Positions 10,847 to 64,000 of a stretch of DNA of 64,000 bases are shown piece by piece. The position numbers were made by a program, and so were the translations under genes. Origin of the DNA: Anarhynchus alexandrinus (Eukaryota; Chordata; Aves; Charadriiformes; Charadriidae); NCBI GenBank assembly GCA_008711295.1, contig VUYV01000081.1, positions 691,910 to 755,909 on the forward strand. The letters are read 5' to 3'. Position 1 is the first letter of the stretch; every line of letters starts with the position of its first letter. The notes beneath the pieces were generated by a model that was not told where the DNA came from, searched no databases, and saw nothing but the letters and a program-made list of their open reading frames with translations.

Positions 10847-12956
10847 TACTGTGATCTGATTCAACAAGGAGATGAGATGTTAGCTTTACCTAAAAATTGC
10901 CTACCTAAAAAATTCATACAGTAAAATTAAAGAGACAGTATTTACCCTTAGGCTGCAGTTCCCTTGATGCAGTAAGTTGCAATACCTACAATGAATAATC
11001 CCATGGCAGAGAACAACCCAGTCAAAAGGTGCTATTTGATGTCCCCTACCATACATACACCTTGCTCACTGCTCTTCCACTCCATACAGTTCCCCTGCTC
11101 ACAAGCAACAGTGTCTTTTAGTATTTTACCACCCTGAGCAACACCTACACCTGTAGCAGACTCCCGATTGTCCTCAGTGCAAAGCACACAGTGTTTCAGC
11201 GTCAGGACGCCAGTCTCAGACAAGGACTTCCAGTATATCTTACATATTCAAAAGTGTACACTTCTGGGATATGTAAGGCTTTTTTTTTTTTTTTTATTTT
11301 TAGAACATATCTTGCAATGCCAGAAGATAACAGCCACTGTTAAATTTTCACTGAAATGCACTCTGACCACCACTGCGGACGCAGCGTACAAACGTCACCC
11401 ACAGACAGTTACACACAAAGCCCATCAGATGTGCCAGCTGGAGTCCACCCCTTCTCTTCCTCTGGTTTTTCTTTTTACAACTGGACTGACACAGCCTTTA
11501 ACATCGACTCATTTTGGCAAGTAACCGTGCCTTCAAACAAAGGCAAATGTACGCACGTACCGGAACAAACTTACTGCAACCTAAAACGTCTTCTTTTCAA
11601 ACAAAAAAAGGCTCATTCCAAAGGAGATTTGAACAAATCTGTCCAAAGCAATTCCAGCAATGTGCACCCCTGATCATCCACCTTCGTCTACCCTTCTTTT
11701 TAAAAATATTAGATGTTCTTTTATCAAAAGGCACATTTGGCAGCTACTAAAATTGTCATGCATCTAGCACATGGTTTTTTATTTTATTTTACTTTTCCCC
11801 TTTCAATTTTTCAGCTACCCGGTACAGGACTTCACATTTGCTGGCTAGAAATTTAAAAAAAAAAAAAAAAGGGACTTACTCTCTGTTTGCCTTATAATGC
11901 TGCAGCAGTTCAGTACTTAATGCACTATTTTCCACTGAAGGCAAAAAGGGAAATTTGCTCACAGTTGACAGAAAAATGGACTTAAAGTTTTTTTTCTTTT
12001 TTAACGGAAAATAAGACGTGGCATTTACCAAGTAAGTTAAAATTGCTTTTGTTTTTATGATTATATTGGGCCACAGGTTTCTCTCCTTAATGAATAAGAG
12101 CTAAAAAGGCTTCAGCCCGTGCATCATCCAGGTTTTTAAATGACAATTCAACAACTAAAAAAGGGTATTTTGAGGTATGTGGGGGACACAACCCATAAGA
12201 ATTTGCAAACTTTTTCATATCATCTTAAACCAGTCTTTCCGAACGTCTCTCCTCGATGGCTGGAAAAAGGCAGCCAAGGAGAAAGTCAAGGAGGGACTTC
12301 TACACACTGCAGCTAATTGCGCGGCTCGCAGCAGCAAAGCATTAAGAAACATTTTGTTTAACTTTCATATATTTTGTGAGACAAACACTCGTGAATGAGG
12401 GCTCTTTCTAGTTGAGCTTAAATTTCAGCAATGCTAGAAACACCAGGAGTAGAGGCGGCCTCTGAAACGCCGCACTGAGGTTTATTATTACAACGCACTG
12501 CCTGCTGCGACGCAAATTTGTTCCGGCACCTCTTCAGGCTGAAAAGAAACTTCCTTGTACGGAACACAACAACACCTTCTCCCTGAAGCACAATAATCTA
12601 CTGCCTTCCAAGAGCGGTACCTCCAGCGAAATCACCAAGCTTGAACAAGACCCAATGCAACAGAAAGTCTAATTTAGGATACGCGCAGAAGTAAAATAAT
12701 CAAACATTCCATGATGTCAATCTAAACCCTGAAGGGTCTAAATCCAATGCATTAGCATAAACATCCTCGTACCGAGACAGACCTCTCCCTCCCCAATTTA
12801 AGAGAGGGGCATGTTAGAGAAACAGGTTAGCCCACGCTGGAGATGACTTCTTGAGGATGGAGCAGTCAAACAGTACTCAAATGGTACTGACCCTGAAGCA
12901 GGACAATGTTCTCCATTAGACAGTTACAGAAAAACTTTGCCTGGGCTGCTGAATGT

Positions 12957-13305
12957 CACGAGAAGAGCACATACCTGGTGCCCTCCTCTGGCCCCGCTCC
13001 AACAGGTCCATGTCCTTCTGATGCTGGGACCCCCCGAGCTGGAGGCAGCACTGCAGGGGGGTCTCCCCAGAGCGCAGCAGAGGGGCAGAATNGGCCACGC
13101 TGCTGGGGGTGCAGCCCGGGATGCCGGGGGCTCACTGGGCTGTGAGTGCACATTGCCGGCTAATTGTCCAGCTTTTCAGGCCCCAGGTCCTTCTCGGCAG
13201 GGCTGCCCGCCATCCCTTCATCCCCCAGCCTGTGCTGCTACCAGGGGTTGCCCCGACTCAGGTGCAGGACCCTGCGCTTGGAATCCTCGCACTTCCAAAT
13301 TCCCA
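12957..13305 (-). mobile_element. CR1 LINE fragment in probable SOS1 3' UTR
   Basis: Reverse complement of the CR1 region around the C-terminal RT domain. Pieces include CTGGCCCCGCTCCAACAGG, CATGTCCTTCTGATGCTGGG, GGCTGTGAGTGCACATTGCC and GTGCAGGACCCTGCGCTTGG. Frames are broken and an N lies at 13092. The base composition is clearly GC-richer than the flanks. Confidence 0.8.
13092..13092. other. Unresolved base N
   Basis: Single N inside the CR1 fragment. Compared with other CR1 copies, some bases seem to be missing at this point (GCAGAAT-N-GGCCACGC), so the N may stand for a small gap. Confidence 0.6.
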
Positions 13306-16266
13306 GGGGGCTTTTCTGAGCTAACACACACCCATGATACTCTGGAAGAAAATGAAGAAACCCAGGTTACGCTCCACTGTTGCGGTAGACTACATATAAA
13401 GTAGAAACCACAAGGTGAAACAGCACTAATTGAGTACCGCACCTATAGAGTTCTGCCGATCTCTATAACCCTGCTTACACAGTTTGCAGCTGTTTAGGCT
13501 GATTTTTTTTAAAAACGGCATTCTAGAGTAATAGAGCAACTCACCTAGCCTGCAAACAAGCACGTGTCGTTGTCCAAGCCACATCAGCCCCGGCCACACC
13601 AGACCATTTTGCCAAGGAGACAGAGAGCATCATTAAAATTATTTCATTTTCTATGTGAAAAGTATTGTCACTACTGTAAACGTGGTCCAAATAAGAAGTC
13701 ATTCCAGACTAAACAATTAACACAAATAAGGATGTTATTAGACAAACCAGTGGCTTAGCAGTGGTACTCAAAACTCCTAAATGCAACAGGTTTGATTCTC
13801 ATCCTGCCCTTTCTGTTTGCAGCTGAGTCAACACCGTGATCTGTGTGCTGCATGACTGACCCATTCTGCTGGGCTCCAAAGCACCTCTAAGTTAGGTTCT
13901 TGCGTGGTGACCATTATCACCTGTTGTTCAAGTACCTCACCAGTAAAGAACTTTTACCCTCAACCACAAAGATGCGAAACATCTTTCCCAATTTCACAAA
14001 GGGAAACAAGAGACCTATCGACATTCAAGAAATCTGCTAATTAGCAAGACCCATGTGAGGTCTTCTCCCAGCTGAGCAACCTAACCACTGGATCATTCCT
14101 TCTGCCTGGTCTGCCTTGGCTGCCAAACAGCCCAGACAAGAGTGTACAGAAGAATACCAGAAAGTCTAAATTTAAGGCGTTTGCCCTGGTAATCCACTGA
14201 TGAGCTACTAATTTAGATGACACTGCCAACAGTATGCCCATCACGGTGTTTACAGCCAAAGAACCGATAACCCAAATATGCCTCCTGTAGCTTGAGGGTT
14301 CTTACAAAGCTCCCATACAATGTTCTCCTCTGAAGCCAAGGTTGAGAGAACTTCACTTTTTCCTCTTTTGCCAGGAAAATGGTTGTGAAAGACATCAAAG
14401 AAGGAATACAACTGACAAATGTCAATATTAGACTACGATGAAAACCGCCATTCTTGTTGATGAAACCAGAACACTTTCTGGAATACAACGACCACACTAA
14501 AGGATCGAGGGGCACTGATCAATGGCGCTGCAGAAAGCTTTAAAAAAGGGGATTTCCACCATCACGTAACTAACACCAGCTCTAACGACACAGCTTTCCC
14601 AGACACTGAAATGTATTCTTCTTCCAAAGAGGAAACATTATCTAAATTTACGTTGGCTCATGAGCCATATGGACTGAAGATGAGATACTTTACGCTTCAC
14701 ATACATACTGTAGTGAAGATTATAGAGCTTCTTTTCTCCAGTAACTGCCATACATTACTGTCACAGTATCGTCTGGAGCTGAAGAGCAGTACGCAGGTTT
14801 ATGGATAATCCATGTCATGATACTTATACCGGTACACGTTCTGTCACAGAAAGCTACCACAAAGGTTAATAAAAGTTTGAATTTTTCTAACAAGTGTCAT
14901 ACAGCAGGTGTGAGAAATTTTGTAAGGTATAATAATGCACCCTGGGAGTAACCCAGCTTCTCCAATATTACTAAATTATTACTTGGTAACGCATGCCAAA
15001 ACCGACTTTAGACTCTTTTTACTGAAGTCTTTAGACTCTTATTACTAAAATACATCCACTGAACTAGGAAAAATATGTACCACAACATGGGCTTTTACCC
15101 TCTTCGGTGCTCAACGGAAACACTGAGTTGTACATTTGTCTGTGTAATAATTTAACGTATGTCAGCCAAACATATCTGTATCTTTATTTCAATTAAATTA
15201 AAAACAATCTGCAAGTATATTTATGCAACGTTCACTATATACACATGATTGATGCAACTGCAAGGCAATTCTATGTATGCTGATTAATCTATTGTTAGTA
15301 AAACATGACGATAGCTATGGAAGTTGACCAGTGAGTGCTCCTTTTCACAAGTGACTGTTTTCATGGCGTGACTGAAAAAGAATAGCTACGGGCCATGAAA
15401 TGGATTATCAGTAAACCTTAAAAAGAATGTGACATAACCTAGCAGAGATTAACAGTCTTCTAAATGTAGTAGTATATTTACTTCCGATGATAGTGCTGCT
15501 TTAAAAAAAAAAAAAAATCTCTGTCATCTCAATGATGTAAGACTTCCATCTGCTCTATCTAAAGAAAGCAATAATTAGACATTATGCTTCCTGGCAAAAA
15601 TTTATTTTTCAACTGGCACCATAATATTTCAGAAAATAATAATAAAGTACCTCTTTGGTGAAGCCTAGGTACCCCCTACTACTCATTGTAACAACTTGTA
15701 AACAGGACCGCAATACAGTGCTTTGCCTTAATTCTTAGCTCGGTTAGGTACCACAGATCTTCCTCACAGTCCTCCTCATAATTTTAGGAAGGTATTTTAA
15801 AGCAGGGAGTAAAGCAAAGGAAAATTAAGAAGGATATAAAGTTCCCTGTTTGAGATTTTAAAAAAGTGCATAATGTTTTCATTCCAAAAACTGTGCCATT
15901 GTGTGGAACTGATGGATACAAGACTGTTTTCCTTCCTGTACTGGACATTATTGATCATTACACAAACACAGTCTCTGCTCATCGGCCAAAGAAGTCCCTC
16001 AAGTCTGTTTTCTGGTACAATCAGTTGTCCAATTACTTTAGAACCATATCCTGCACACTAGAACAAGAATAGCAAGTTAACCGGTTTTTCCACTAGCATG
16101 TCTGTTTTTGCAATTCCGTTTCTGTACACTGCATTTCCAATCTATCGGAGAGTTTTTAGTGTTTGGCATACACATCCCAACCCCTTGGCACCACCAGGTT
16201 CCGTGCATCCATTGCCAGCAACAGACGTAGCACCAGGAAAATGCGACTCCCAGCGCAAGGGATAGT

Positions 16267-59166
<42,900 letters not shown>

Positions 59167-60865
59167 CTATAAGAAATAGAAAAAGTCAAGCTTTGACTTT
59201 TTGAGTTTTGCTCTTCCACAAACCACATGCTTTACTTGCAAAAAAAAAAAAAAAAAAAAGACTACAAAAGAATGAGCCAAACAGCTCAGAAAAATCCAAC
59301 CTAAAACGTTGCTCTATTAAGGCACAGCAGATGAACACGAGTGAAACACTCACCTACACCTGACAGAAATACAAATCTCAAAAGCTAAATGTACTCAGAT
59401 CACTGTAAATGACGTTTAATGTCAAGAAAACGGCTAATTAACAACGATGCTTAGCAGCGCAATTAGGAGAACTGCTTAAAAACCCCGCATATGTTTACCT
59501 TTCTCCCCTGGCTCAAACCACTTTGTGTGAGACATTTTAGGCATAGGGTTTTCTCCCTTTTACAACTCCTCGTTCATCACTCAATCTGTAATAATGAAAA
59601 CCAGAACTTTTTTCACAGAGGGAGCACTACGGAAACAGCCCATTTCAGCAGTATCACCCTTCAAATTATTTAATCCATTCCCAACTAGTTCTCACTGAAG
59701 TAAAATTGGTTTAGAAGTCTGTTTCCATACTGAGTTTTTCACGAGGAAGTCAGCCTCTAGAGTAAAAAACGCTTCAAAAAACGGCCGCAGTGCTGTCCTG
59801 GCATTAAGGGGCAGTTCAGAGGTTTTGAAGAGTGTGGTCCCCATACGTTTCCTCGTATGTCATAAGTGGCTGTAAATTCTCACTGGTGTGAATCCCACCG
59901 AGGCACGACCCTCCTTGCTCCTCCCATTCTTTTTCCAGACAGTCATTTCACTTCCGAAACAAGCCTCCAAGTACTCCTTTGCACTTCTGCACTTCATGAA
60001 ATAGCACAGTTTTAACCAGCTCAAGTTTCAGGTATGCAAAGCTCAGTGCTTCACAGCTTAGACAGACAGGCAGTTTAATCTCAGTCCTACACCGATGGCA
60101 AATATTATGCCAGAGCAAGCTGCCTGCTAACTTTCGCAATGTGTCTTTCGAGCCCAAATTTCATCATTTTACCCTTCCACTGCACGCAACTCAAAATGCC
60201 TCCAGTTCTCTCAATCGCTAACACAAAAGCTTAACCACCTTAAACCAAAACCCAACAATCTGTCTCATCCAAATATTAAACCCCATGTCTATATTCAAAT
60301 AATGGAGCCATAATTATTTAATTTCACACCCGAGTCTTCATTCCTGGTTGGAGTTATAGCAAGAACTAAGTGTTATGAAGTTCAAACACACAACAGCCTC
60401 AACTAGAAATCCACTTGCCTGCTAAGGCACTCATTACTTTGAAAACTTCATGTCTGGGCATAGTCCCGGTGCTCATTTACCTGCTGTTCAGATGTAAATA
60501 TGCTCGATCATGTGTTTAGTTTCTTGCAGATTGCATACCCTTATGCAGCAGGTTTTAAAGAACATCTCCAGAAGTCACTGCTTTTTCAACTTAAAAGCAC
60601 TCTGGCAAAAAACAGAACGGGAGAACCTCTCCCCATTTGACTAGCTGGCCCGACTGTTTTGATTATGCCAACAGTTTCATTTTTCCTAAGAACTTCACCA
60701 CGCACAGCTACAGAGCGGGTCTGTGGCGGTACCCGAGTAACAGCCCGCCCAGCAGTCCCAAGTATTATTTACAATTCAAACACTGACATCTGAAATACCG
60801 TGCCTGCTTGGAACACCTTTACACCAGAAATTACAGGCTTGCAGAAGTATTCTCTGAAAGATCAG

Positions 60866-60879
60866 AGCTGAGCTCAGCT
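60866..60879. repeat. 14-bp perfect palindrome
   Basis: AGCTGAGCTCAGCT, flanked by further GAGCTG units, so the locus is both palindromic and a short tandem of GAGCT-like steps. Function unknown. Confidence 0.7.
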
Positions 60880-61946
60880 GAGCTGCCTGGAAGATGCTGC
60901 CTTTAATGTTTGGGGTTTTTTTAAAGCAGAACTGAACAAATTTGTGTAACGTCCTCTCTACAGTATACTCTAGCACTTTGTATTTTGAAGTGTTAAATGA
61001 TCACGTCAATCCGACGTGGTAAAAAATACAGAGCATGATAACCCAGAGCGATGAAGAGCAGCTCTATTTTCTCCTTTGCTTAGAAAACAGACTGCAGGCT
61101 TTGATAGCTGCATCGCGACTCTCTCAGTCTGTAACACCCAGTCTATAGGAAGAACAAACAAACAAACACACCAGATCAGGCCGTGACCTGAAACATTATC
61201 CATAGTCAGCCGAAACAGAGTCAACAGTGATAACCTACTCCTACTTCGGGAGATAAAGTTCCAAACATTTTTCCTAAGCATTTATGTTGGGGGGGGGCAA
61301 TTACATCATTCTTCTCAAAGGCCATCGTCTTCTGGCACTATTCACCTCATCAGAGGAAAACATCATGAGGTGCCATTGGCTTGCTATCTACATAGGTAGG
61401 TAGTAAATAAGCCTCATTGCTACTTAATTAAGATTTAGTATCATCTAGGGTTCAAAGTCATACAAGCAAAAGCAAGAAAACAACTCGTCTACCAGGGAAA
61501 ATGACAGGAGAGCTTGGTGTACAATTATCACAGAAAGGTGTAATTCAGTATCTGCTCTCCTGCAGTACCTCAGGGCTCAGACCAAGAGCGAAACAGTGTC
61601 ATTTGAGGGGACCCGAAGCAAGTCCCAAGAAGTCCCTTACCTAAGACGTGATGCAAGACGGGGTAAGACGCAGGATTTAGTAAGAGAAGACAAGAAATGA
61701 GAACATCTGTGCACACACGCCGCCACGTGACCAGTTTCAAAGAAGAAGATCAAGTTACCAGGGGTTTTCCATCTTTCTCATAAAGTCAGCTCAGATTTTA
61801 AATTAAAAAAACCAAAACCTGGGCCACCCTGCCTTATCACCCTTGCAAAGGAGGAGCATGGCCTGAGTCCCACCAGATCTTTCACAGTCCTACGCCGGGA
61901 ATACACACGATAGAAACAGACTAACAACTTCTGAAAAAGCCTAGCG

Positions 61947-61975
61947 ATGTTTAGATAAGATTCTTATCTAAACAT
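61947..61975. promoter_or_regulatory. Palindromic pair of GATA motifs
   Basis: Perfect inverted repeat with 14-bp arms (ATGTTTAGATAAGA) around a single T. Each arm carries AGATAAGA, a textbook GATA-factor site (WGATAR). It lies in SOS1 intron 1, where enhancers are common. That it binds GATA proteins is inference. Confidence 0.5.
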
Positions 61976-64000
61976 TTAACCTCTCCCTTAAATAATGACA
62001 GAACCCATCCCTTCCCTCCTACACACACACAAAAACGTCCATCTTACGATAAGGGAAAGTACTGAAAGCGCAGGTTAAGGAAAAGCCTCAATTCTTCGAA
62101 ATACCCCAACAAATTCTAATGGGCGAACACAATCCACCTCAGCTACAACCCCTGCCTCCGCGCCTCTGTTTTCACTCAGCTCATCTGATCACTTTTTTTG
62201 AATGTTCAATCTTCTCAATCTTTTTTAATTGTCAAAAGGGAAACAACCAGGATCCTCTTTATTTGAAGATAAGCAGAGCCAGCACTTCTTCCACAGCTTT
62301 TCATGCTGCGTTTAGGAACACGAGCAGACACGAGCAGTGTCTTCATAAGAAAATTCGCAGCACTTCAGGACGATCCTATGATACGACCACTTGGCTTTTT
62401 TTTTTTTTATTCCCTTAAAAATCAACAAAAGCAAGGAATTTCTATCAGGAATGGCGAACAGCTTAAAAATTAGGCAGTCATAAACCTAAAGTGCCAGAAA
62501 AAGTCAATGAAACCAACTGAAAAAAAACCAAATGTGCTTAATGAGTGATAGGAAGATAAATGTATCTGATATTACTTTATGACCCTTAGCAACTTATTTT
62601 ATACAAAGCTTTCTCAAAGCATTCCTTTCAAACTCTACGTAATAAATTAGGATATGAGCGCTCCCACAAGCCTCACGGGCAGCAATAGGGACCTAGACCA
62701 AACCCAGAAACGCATTTCAGTTACAGGACTACAGATCAAACAGCTTCAGCCTACAGAGGCTCAGTCTCCCACCGCCCAACCCGACGACTCCCGGGCCCGC
62801 ACAGGAGTCTAGACTGGCACTCAGCAGCGCATTCTGCACTAGAAAGAGGTGTCTGATAACAGATAAGAAAGGAAGACTCACACAGTGAATTTAACAGTCC
62901 GGTTGATACTAAACCACACTTCCTTAGCAACAGCTTTCAGCTACCTCTTCCTCACACAGCTTAATTTACGGTCGTCATAAAGCTGAAAAAAATTCAACTT
63001 ACAAGGAAAAAACACCCTCTCCGAAGAGCTCTTGAAGCAACTTCACGTGTTACACAAAACCACTGGTGTAGTGCTCCCAAATCATCATTAACAATCAGTG
63101 CAACCAGGCTCACAGTTCCCAGTTGTTCTGCTAAATATGGAACACAGCAGAAAAATCCTACGCGTGGAAGGCTGCGGAGAGAACAACACCCAACTGAGTC
63201 CCATCAGGAGCGGCAGAAGCTCCAGCAGCTTCAGAAAACGCATGTAACAGAAGGAAACCATTCTAAAGCTACATAACAAACTGAAATAAAAATGAAGCAC
63301 TTACTGTGGGTGAGAGATCTCTTTTTTTTCATATCTGGGCAAGACTACCCACCTAGCGGCATTCTGGCAAGAAGTCAGAGCACTGCTCAAAAGCCAACAC
63401 CCGCTAGAGCACAACTGCACTTCACTGCTGAGCTCAGGTACCACCATGCAGCCAGTCTCACTTGGGAGGGGATGAAGTGCGTGTAAGAAAGTGTCTGAAC
63501 AAAAAAACCCCATCCTATTTACCACAGTATTTTGATAATAAAGCGGAAGAAGCTGTGATGAGACAACAGGCCAAGCTGTTTTCCAAAGCACTGTCAGAGC
63601 AGGTGAAACTTTACTATTATATGCATTTTTCTACACCTAAAATTTTCCAAACCTTTGCAGAGATAGTTTATTCAACGGATTATTAGTAGAAATGACTTGG
63701 CCAAAGGGCAGGTTTTTCTAGGGGCAGGGGGAAGAATTTTCTTCACTTCAGTAACTTTGAAAGTCTTCACTAATGTTATAACCCTCATTTTTACTCAACC
63801 TATCTTTTGTTCATTTTCCCTCAATGACTACAAAACTCCTGACAAGCAACTGCTTATCACTAAAACTCCAGGATGAAATATTTTACATACAGCCTGCATG
63901 GATGAGTGTTCTCATAGCACAAAAACTCCAAAAAACCTTTTTTGCTTCTGTTCTTGTAGATCTCAGCTGATATTTGGCAAACCTGCCCATGTTTTGTTAT

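Larger units (their letters stand above)
10790..16266 (-). other. SOS1: Probable SOS1 3' UTR
   Basis: AT-rich sequence of about 5.4 kb directly after the SOS1 stop, with no credible coding frame. Several AATAAA motifs occur on the - strand. A long 3' UTR is known for SOS1 in mammals, so this is plausible. The true end could be any of the listed signals. A CR1 fragment sits inside at about 12957-13305. Confidence 0.45.
59167..64000 (-). other. SOS1: SOS1 intron 1 (partial)
   Basis: At least 4.8 kb of intron 1. It includes an A19 run near 59240-59258, a GAGCTC-centred palindrome at 60866, a G9 run at 61289 and a GATA palindrome at 61947. I see no first exon, promoter or repeat family here. Confidence 0.65.

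Noticed and set aside
14213..14515. 100-codon - strand frame downstream of SOS1
   Set aside because: It lies in AT-rich probable 3' UTR, with no recognisable domain and no splice signals that fit.
59167..64000. Search for the first SOS1 coding exon
   Set aside because: No sequence that would encode the expected N-terminus ending LVPALKK followed by a GT donor was found on the - strand.

Overview
This window is vertebrate nuclear DNA, almost certainly from a bird. The genes have many short exons bounded by GT-AG introns. The interspersed repeats are CR1 LINEs in varying states of decay plus one LTR of the avian ERVL-like type. No SINE family is visible, and there are no operons, CRISPR arrays or prokaryotic signals. 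I cannot name the species.

Two conserved genes lie tail to tail. On the + strand, positions 127-4751 hold the last three coding exons of ARHGEF33, a Rho-type guanine nucleotide exchange factor; its catalytic part lies upstream of the window. On the - strand, positions 16267-59166 hold 21 of the 22 expected coding exons of SOS1, the Ras/Rac exchange factor Son of sevenless 1. Only the first coding exon (about 29 codons) and the promoter lie beyond position 64000. This ARHGEF33-SOS1 convergent pair is the same order as in human 2p22. I read each SOS1 exon boundary from the sequence, and all phases join. The joined frame gives 1290 residues in the window, about 1319 in total. Numbering matches human SOS1 at landmark residues (Thr266, Met269, Arg552, Leu687/Arg688, Trp729, Glu846, Leu938, Glu942).

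Layout: 1-4751, ARHGEF33 3' exons with two CR1 fragments in their introns; 4752-about 7420, probable ARHGEF33 3' UTR; 7425-8612, nothing recognised; 8613-9960, a fairly intact CR1 on the - strand; 10085-10602, a partial LTR; about 10790-16266, probable SOS1 3' UTR with a CR1 piece inside; 16267-26947, SOS1 exons 23 to 11 (proline-rich tail, Cdc25 and REM domains); 31860-33594, exons 10 and 9 (PH and end of DH); 33595-47834, a 14-kb intron with several CR1s; 47835-59166, exons 8 to 2 (DH and histone-fold parts); 59167-64000, part of intron 1.

The SOS1 protein couples activated receptors to Ras. Its C-terminal proline motifs bind the SH3 domains of GRB2, the PH and histone-fold parts contact membrane lipid, and the REM-Cdc25 unit exchanges nucleotide on Ras with allosteric feedback from Ras-GTP. 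All of these parts are present here. I found no novel biological system. The points worth a second look are a single-N assembly scar that splits a CR1 frame, the lack of a visible 45-nt alternative SOS1 exon, a perfect palindromic GATA pair in intron 1, an unexplained coding-looking or LTR-like block in intron 2, and an intron made almost entirely of CR1 DNA.
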